NCBI GenBank assembly: GCA_903930515.1
Contig: CAIYYW010000346.1
Span: forward strand, 1-20,171
Reading direction: 5' to 3'
DNA: 20,171 nt
Source: an uncultured delta proteobacterium
GTDB lineage: Bacteria > RBG-13-61-14 > DRUE01
The position numbers and the translations under genes are program-made. A model generated the notes under the pieces. That model ran no database searches. It was not told the origin of the DNA and saw nothing but the letters and a program-made list of their open reading frames with translations. The first letter of the stretch is position 1. Each line of letters opens with the position of its first letter. Positions 17,322 to 20,171 of this stretch are shown one piece after another.

Positions 17322-17350
17322 TTGACAAGGGGATTTAACTCGCTAATAAA
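17322..17350 (+). promoter_or_regulatory. Promoter of the AttH/CrtC-like gene
   Basis: TTGACA (17322-17327) is a perfect -35. The -10 is weak and lies in CTAATAAA at about 17343-17350 (AATAAA at 17 bp spacing, or TAATAA at 16 bp). The transcript would start just before the GAGG site that precedes ATG 17370. Confidence 0.5.
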
Positions 17351-17369
17351 TAGTATAGAGGAAAAGGAG

Positions 17370-18473
17370 ATGTCTGAAATAACCAAAGGCCGGAAAACCC
17401 TGATGGCGGCCCTGTTGACCGCGGCTGTTTTTGCCTGCGGCCGCCCGGTTTTGGCGCCGCTGGATTTGAACTATCCCGCCAAGCCGATGGAATTGCCCCG
17501 TGATCTGGCCGCGCATAAGTGGGCTCAGATGGAATGGTGGTATTACACCGGGCATTTGCAAGGCGCGGACGGAAAAAGCTACGGGTTTGAGTTGAGTTTC
17601 TTCCAGCACCGGACCGACCTGGACCGGTACCAGGGAATGCGGATGGATCGGGCGGTTCCGCTCGTGTATATGGCGCATCTGGCATTGGTGGACGAGGGCA
17701 GCGGGAAATATCTGCGCCAGGGGGTCGCTCTTCCGGCCGGAAAGGGAGCTTACGCGAGCGAGGATAAATATCAGGTGGTTCTGGGAAAATGGAGCGCGGG
17801 CGGGGATGAGCGGGTTCAGCATATTTCCGCGGCGTCGCAAAAGTTTGGAGTGGACCTGGAACTGAAGCCGGTGAAGCCCGCGGCCTTGCACGGCCAAAAC
17901 GGGATCGTGCCTAAAGGGGAGGGACTCGCCAATTATTATATGTCGTATCCCCGGATGGAGATCAAGGGGACGATTGTGCTGGCAGGAGCGAAGATTCCGG
18001 TCCAGGGGATCGGATGGTTTGACCACGAGTATGGATATATGGGCGTGACCCCGGATGTCGGCTGGGACTGGTTCAGCATTCAGCTGGATGACAATACCGA
18101 GTATATGATCTATATCATCAGGCGGCCGGATGGAAAAATGGAGCCTTTGAGCCGGGCCTGCCGGATTGATCCAACGGGAAAAGAGGATTGTCTTCCGATC
18201 AGCGAGGTGAAGGTCATCCCGCTCGGTCTCTGGCTCAGCCCGCACACCAACGCGGCCTATCCCTCGGGATGGAGGATTTTAGTCCCGGCCTGGCAGGTGG
18301 ACCTGGTGGTCGCCCCGAAGGTTGCGGACCAGGAGTTCGTGTTCATGGACCTGGGATACTGGGAGGGGAGCTGCAAAGTCCTGGGAAAGCCCGCGAACGG
18401 ACTCGCTTATGTGGAATTGGTCGGATACAGCAAGAGCAAAATGATGGGGATAATTGACCCCAATAAAAAATAA
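17370..18473 (+). CDS. AttH/CrtC-like lipocalin-fold protein, probable lipoprotein
   Basis: A 367-residue protein of the CrtC/AttH (carotenoid 1,2-hydratase-like, tandem lipocalin) family. Family landmarks are EWWYYTGH at residues 55-62, then FELSFFQHR, and in the second half GWFDHEYGYMG and GWDWFSIQLDD. It has an export signal with a possible lipobox ending at Cys23 (VFAC), so it is likely tethered outside the cytoplasm. The biochemical role of AttH-type members is unclear; true carotenoid hydratase activity is unlikely here because no carotenoid genes are nearby. ATG 17370 is preceded by GAGG 8 nt upstream. An in-frame TTG at 17322 is the -35 box and is not a start. AttH homologues often sit beside an ABC exporter; none is seen here. 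Confidence 0.85.
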   Translation: MSEITKGRKTLMAALLTAAVFACGRPVLAPLDLNYPAKPMELPRDLAAHKWAQMEWWYYTGHLQGADGKSYGFELSFFQHRTDLDRYQGMRMDRAVPLVYMAHLALVDEGSGKYLRQGVALPAGKGAYASEDKYQVVLGKWSAGGDERVQHISAASQKFGVDLELKPVKPAALHGQNGIVPKGEGLANYYMSYPRMEIKGTIVLAGAKIPVQGIGWFDHEYGYMGVTPDVGWDWFSIQLDDNTEYMIYIIRRPDGKMEPLSRACRIDPTGKEDCLPISEVKVIPLGLWLSPHTNAAYPSGWRILVPAWQVDLVVAPKVADQEFVFMDLGYWEGSCKVLGKPANGLAYVELVGYSKSKMMGIIDPNKK

Positions 18474-18475
18474 AT

Positions 18476-19561
18476 TTATTTCGACCGCCAGTTCCTGATT
18501 CGTTCCAAATAATAGCGCCAGTTCTCAAAAGGCACATCCGGCGGGACCACATGGTCCAACGAGGGAATCCAGCCGCGGCGCGAAAGCATGAAATCCATCT
18601 TTGACTCAAGTTCCCGATCAATCGCGTCTTTTCCAATTGCCAGCGCGCGCTTGTCCAAGCCGCCCTGGATCGCGAGCCTCGGGTATTGTTCGCGCGCCTG
18701 TCGGATATCCATCCCGGCCTGGACTTCAAACGGGAGCATAAAATTGATCCCGGCTTCAATAAAAAGCGGGATCAGCAGGCGGCAGTCGCCGTCCGTGTCA
18801 ACGCACAGGCCCTGGACTTTAAGCTCCAGCGCCTTGGCGCAGACCCGCCGGTAATAGGGCTGGATGAACTCGCGGAACATTTTCGGAGAAATCATCGGGC
18901 CGTTCTTGTAGCACATATCTTCCCAGAAATAGAGGATGTCAACCGCGCCGTGAGTCCGGGCGCGTTCGAGCACGCCGGTCACGAGCGCCTCCCAGGCGCG
19001 GCTCATGGCGTGGATCAGTTCCGGCTGCTCAACATAGGCGACCATCAAGTTTTCAAACCCCATCAGGTGGCGATGGAACCCGAAACAACCGGACACATAA
19101 AGGTTGAGCGGCCAGTTGGCGGCCTTGGCCAGATCAAACGCCCATTTCCAGTTGTCCACCCGGGCGTGGTCCGCCGGGTTTAGCCGGGGCAGGACCTTCT
19201 GGAAATCGTCAAGGCTCGCGACCGGGAACTTCACAAAGTGCGGGATGCTCATTGCGCCGTCCGAGTGGACTTCCTGGATGGTCCCGGCCGTGGTCTGGAT
19301 CAGTTGGTGTTTGCCGTCGTCCTGAATGACCTTCTGCTCGAACTCCGGGAAAAAGCCCGGATGCAGGTGCGCCCCGATCATCACCGGCGCGGGCAGATCA
19401 AACCCGGACTGGAGATAAAATTCGCCCTCATTCTTGAAAGTCGCGCCTTCCTTTTGCCAGCGCAGAATGGTGTTCTGGTCTATGCCCAAGGCCTCAAACC
19501 GCACCGGCCGGTCCAACTCCTCAAACCGGATCACTTTAAGCCAGCGTTCACGATTGGTCAT
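18476..19561 (-). CDS. Uroporphyrinogen decarboxylase (URO-D) family protein, non-haem paralogue
   Basis: A 361-residue TIM-barrel protein. Conserved blocks include the start MTNRERWLKVIRFEELDRP, FWEDMCYKNGPMISP (W213-D215), VDTDGD (255-259), IQGGLDK and IPSLDHVVPPDVPFENW. The RQAGRYLP-type arginine motif of haem-pathway HemE is absent. It therefore belongs with the methyltransferase-like URO-D proteins (MtaA/CmuA relatives and many uncharacterised members), and its substrate is unknown. No corrinoid protein is in the window. Start at ATG 19561 matches the usual family N-terminus and follows a perfect TATAAT by 10 nt. An alternative ATG at 19573 overlaps that -10 box and has only AGGTG upstream. 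It converges with the AttH-like gene, with a 2-bp gap. Confidence 0.88.
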   Translation of the reverse strand: MTNRERWLKVIRFEELDRPVRFEALGIDQNTILRWQKEGATFKNEGEFYLQSGFDLPAPVMIGAHLHPGFFPEFEQKVIQDDGKHQLIQTTAGTIQEVHSDGAMSIPHFVKFPVASLDDFQKVLPRLNPADHARVDNWKWAFDLAKAANWPLNLYVSGCFGFHRHLMGFENLMVAYVEQPELIHAMSRAWEALVTGVLERARTHGAVDILYFWEDMCYKNGPMISPKMFREFIQPYYRRVCAKALELKVQGLCVDTDGDCRLLIPLFIEAGINFMLPFEVQAGMDIRQAREQYPRLAIQGGLDKRALAIGKDAIDRELESKMDFMLSRRGWIPSLDHVVPPDVPFENWRYYLERIRNWRSK

Positions 19562-19571
19562 TGCTTTTGCC

Positions 19572-19577
19572 ATTATA
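19572..19577 (-). promoter_or_regulatory. TATAAT -10 box of the URO-D-like gene
   Basis: On the minus strand a perfect TATAAT lies at 19577-19572. Its last two bases are part of the upstream ATG at 19573. The next ATG, at 19561, begins 10 nt after it. No good -35 is present at 16-18 bp, so an activator may be needed, or the match may be fortuitous. Confidence 0.4.
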
Positions 19578-19664
19578 CACCTGAAACGATCAGCCCAAAA
19601 CCCAATCCGATTAAATTCTCCGGGAACCAACCAAGCCTATTTTCTACTGGAAAATATTGGCCCG

Positions 19665-19690
19665 GCCAAGTTGAGCTCCAAGCCAAGTTG
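19665..19690 (+). repeat. Direct repeat upstream of the ABC-transporter promoter
   Basis: GCCAAGTTG occurs at 19665-19673 and again at 19682-19690, with a 17-bp period. The second copy ends 9 bp before the -35 box of the downstream promoter. This is a suitable place for an activator or repressor site, but two 9-mers are modest evidence. Confidence 0.3.
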
Positions 19691-19699
19691 CGCCGGCAC

Positions 19700-19727
19700 T
19701 TGACGAAACCAGTTAGAAAGATAAAAT
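19700..19727 (+). promoter_or_regulatory. Promoter of the ABC-transporter operon
   Basis: TTGACG (19700-19705) is followed after 16 bp by TAAAAT (19722-19727), each matching the consensus at 5 of 6 positions. The transcript would start near 19734, leaving a leader of roughly 135 nt before the binding-protein gene. This promoter and the short leader ORF account for the 309-bp stretch between the URO-D-like and binding-protein genes. I see no known riboswitch in the leader. Confidence 0.6.
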
Positions 19728-19778
19728 ATTTAAAAAAATAAATAGACCAAAGTGATCAATTGGCCTTGCGAGAACGAT

Positions 19779-19874
19779 ATGGCTATGGTAAGAAGATCAG
19801 TTGCCAAAAAATTGATCCCCGATGTCGGTGAGGCGGTCGCGGCGAGAAAAATGAAAAAGGAGAATGGGAGATGA
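19779..19874 (+). CDS. Possible 31-residue leader ORF overlapping the binding-protein start
   Basis: ATG 19779 opens a short basic peptide (begins MAMVRRSVAKKLIPD, ends MKKENGR) whose TGA overlaps the next gene's ATG by 4 nt (ATGA). The frame also extends upstream to a GTG at 19752. No strong Shine-Dalgarno site precedes either start. It may be a coupling leader peptide, a remnant of a larger gene, or chance. I do not recognise the sequence. Confidence 0.3.
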   Translation: MAMVRRSVAKKLIPDVGEAVAARKMKKENGR

Positions 19875-20171
19875 CAAGGAATTTTGGGAGTAAATGGTCG
19901 GCGGTGGCAGGTTTAATAATTTTAGTCCTCGCCATACCCCTGATTAACTCAAGCGCTCAGGTTAAAACCCCCAGAACCTACAAGATCGCCATTTCGCCTT
20001 GGATTGCAGATGCTCCCGCCAATGTGGCGGAGGCCAAGGGTTTCTGGAAGGAAGAAGGGGTTTCCGTCAAGGTGATCAATTTCTCTGATGATGAAGAATA
20101 CACCAAGGACTTTTATAACAAGAAGGTGGACTTTGGCCTGGATATGATCGGCACCATGGTATCAGACCATA
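19871..20171 (+). CDS. ABC transporter substrate-binding protein, NMT1/SsuA-TauA-like (partial, runs off the window)
   Basis: The first 100 residues are visible. A signal peptide (about residues 1-30, core GLIILVLAIPL, ending near SSAQ) is followed by YKIAISPWIADAPANVAEAKG and FWKEEGVSVKV. These are typical of periplasmic binding proteins for nitrate, sulfonates, taurine or thiamine precursors: the ligand-binding start, then the Ala-x-x-x-Gly-Phe element. The ligand cannot be chosen from this part. ATG 19871 has AAGGAG 8 nt upstream and overlaps the leader ORF. Permease and ATPase genes would be expected to the right of the window. Confidence 0.8.
   Translation, partial: MTRNFGSKWSAVAGLIILVLAIPLINSSAQVKTPRTYKIAISPWIADAPANVAEAKGFWKEEGVSVKVINFSDDEEYTKDFYNKKVDFGLDMIGTMVSDH

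Noticed and set aside
17322-17369. TTG start for the AttH-like protein
   Set aside because: The TTG is the first part of the TTGACA -35 box. ATG 17370 has a ribosome-binding site and begins a normal signal sequence.
18468-18481. 14-bp A+T palindrome spanning the two convergent stop codons
   Set aside because: It contains only A and T, so it would not form a stable terminator stem. It most likely results from two TAA stop codons abutting on opposite strands.
19728-19870. Thiamine (TPP) or cobalamin riboswitch in the leader of the binding-protein gene
   Set aside because: I looked because NMT1-type proteins can carry thiamine precursors. The conserved TPP and B12 box sequences are not present.

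Overview
The window looks like chromosomal DNA of a G+C-rich, rod-shaped, double-membraned bacterium. It has a complete MreBCD/PBP2 elongasome block, a lipobox-type secretion signal and several exported hydrolases. The mix of a secreted GH31 glycosidase, a CocE/NonD hydrolase, a penicillin-acylase lipoprotein, an AttH/CrtC-like protein and a non-haem URO-D paralogue would suit an Acidobacteriota/Aminicenantes-like or similar environmental lineage. That placement is a low-confidence inference. I see no phage, insertion-sequence, CRISPR, tRNA or rRNA signature.

Left part (about 1-8080, minus strand). Read in the direction of transcription, the order is mreB, mreC, mreD, mrdA (PBP2), a 68-residue two-helix membrane protein, a DinG/XPD-type Fe-S helicase and a major-facilitator transporter. 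mreB to mrdA is a tight operon (gaps of 18 bp, a 4-bp overlap and 1 bp) driven by a promoter just upstream of mreB. The small membrane gene has a good promoter of its own, whose -35 box overlaps the mrdA stop codon. rodA, the usual partner after mrdA, is not present here.

Centre (about 8080-15600). Between the mreB promoter and the next gene lies a decayed C-terminal remnant of a class I SAM-dependent methyltransferase, readable only by switching through three frames. Next comes a signal-peptide GH31 glycosidase with sulfoquinovosidase/alpha-glucosidase-like catalytic motifs. A divergent pair follows: a secreted CocE/NonD-type serine hydrolase (minus strand) and a penicillin-acylase-type Ntn-hydrolase lipoprotein (plus strand). 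Their control region contains two promoters flanking a 14-bp-arm palindrome that resembles REP elements.

Right part (about 15600-20171). A GT39-like membrane glycosyltransferase (minus) and an AttH/CrtC-like putative lipoprotein (plus) diverge from a 115-bp region with two recognisable promoters. A URO-D-family protein lacking the haem-pathway signature (minus) converges on the AttH gene with a 2-bp gap. Upstream of it, a promoter and a short leader ORF precede the start of an NMT1/SsuA-like ABC-transporter binding protein that runs off the window. The glycosyltransferase and URO-D genes both have a perfect TATAAT 9-10 nt before their best start codon and no Shine-Dalgarno site, which suggests leaderless mRNAs. 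Neighbouring genes such as mreB and the CocE hydrolase have strong Shine-Dalgarno sites.

I found no single convincing new multi-gene system. The items most worth a second look are the methyltransferase remnant, the palindrome between the two hydrolases, the apparent leaderless starts, the unresolved GH31 specificity and the URO-D/ABC-transporter neighbourhood.
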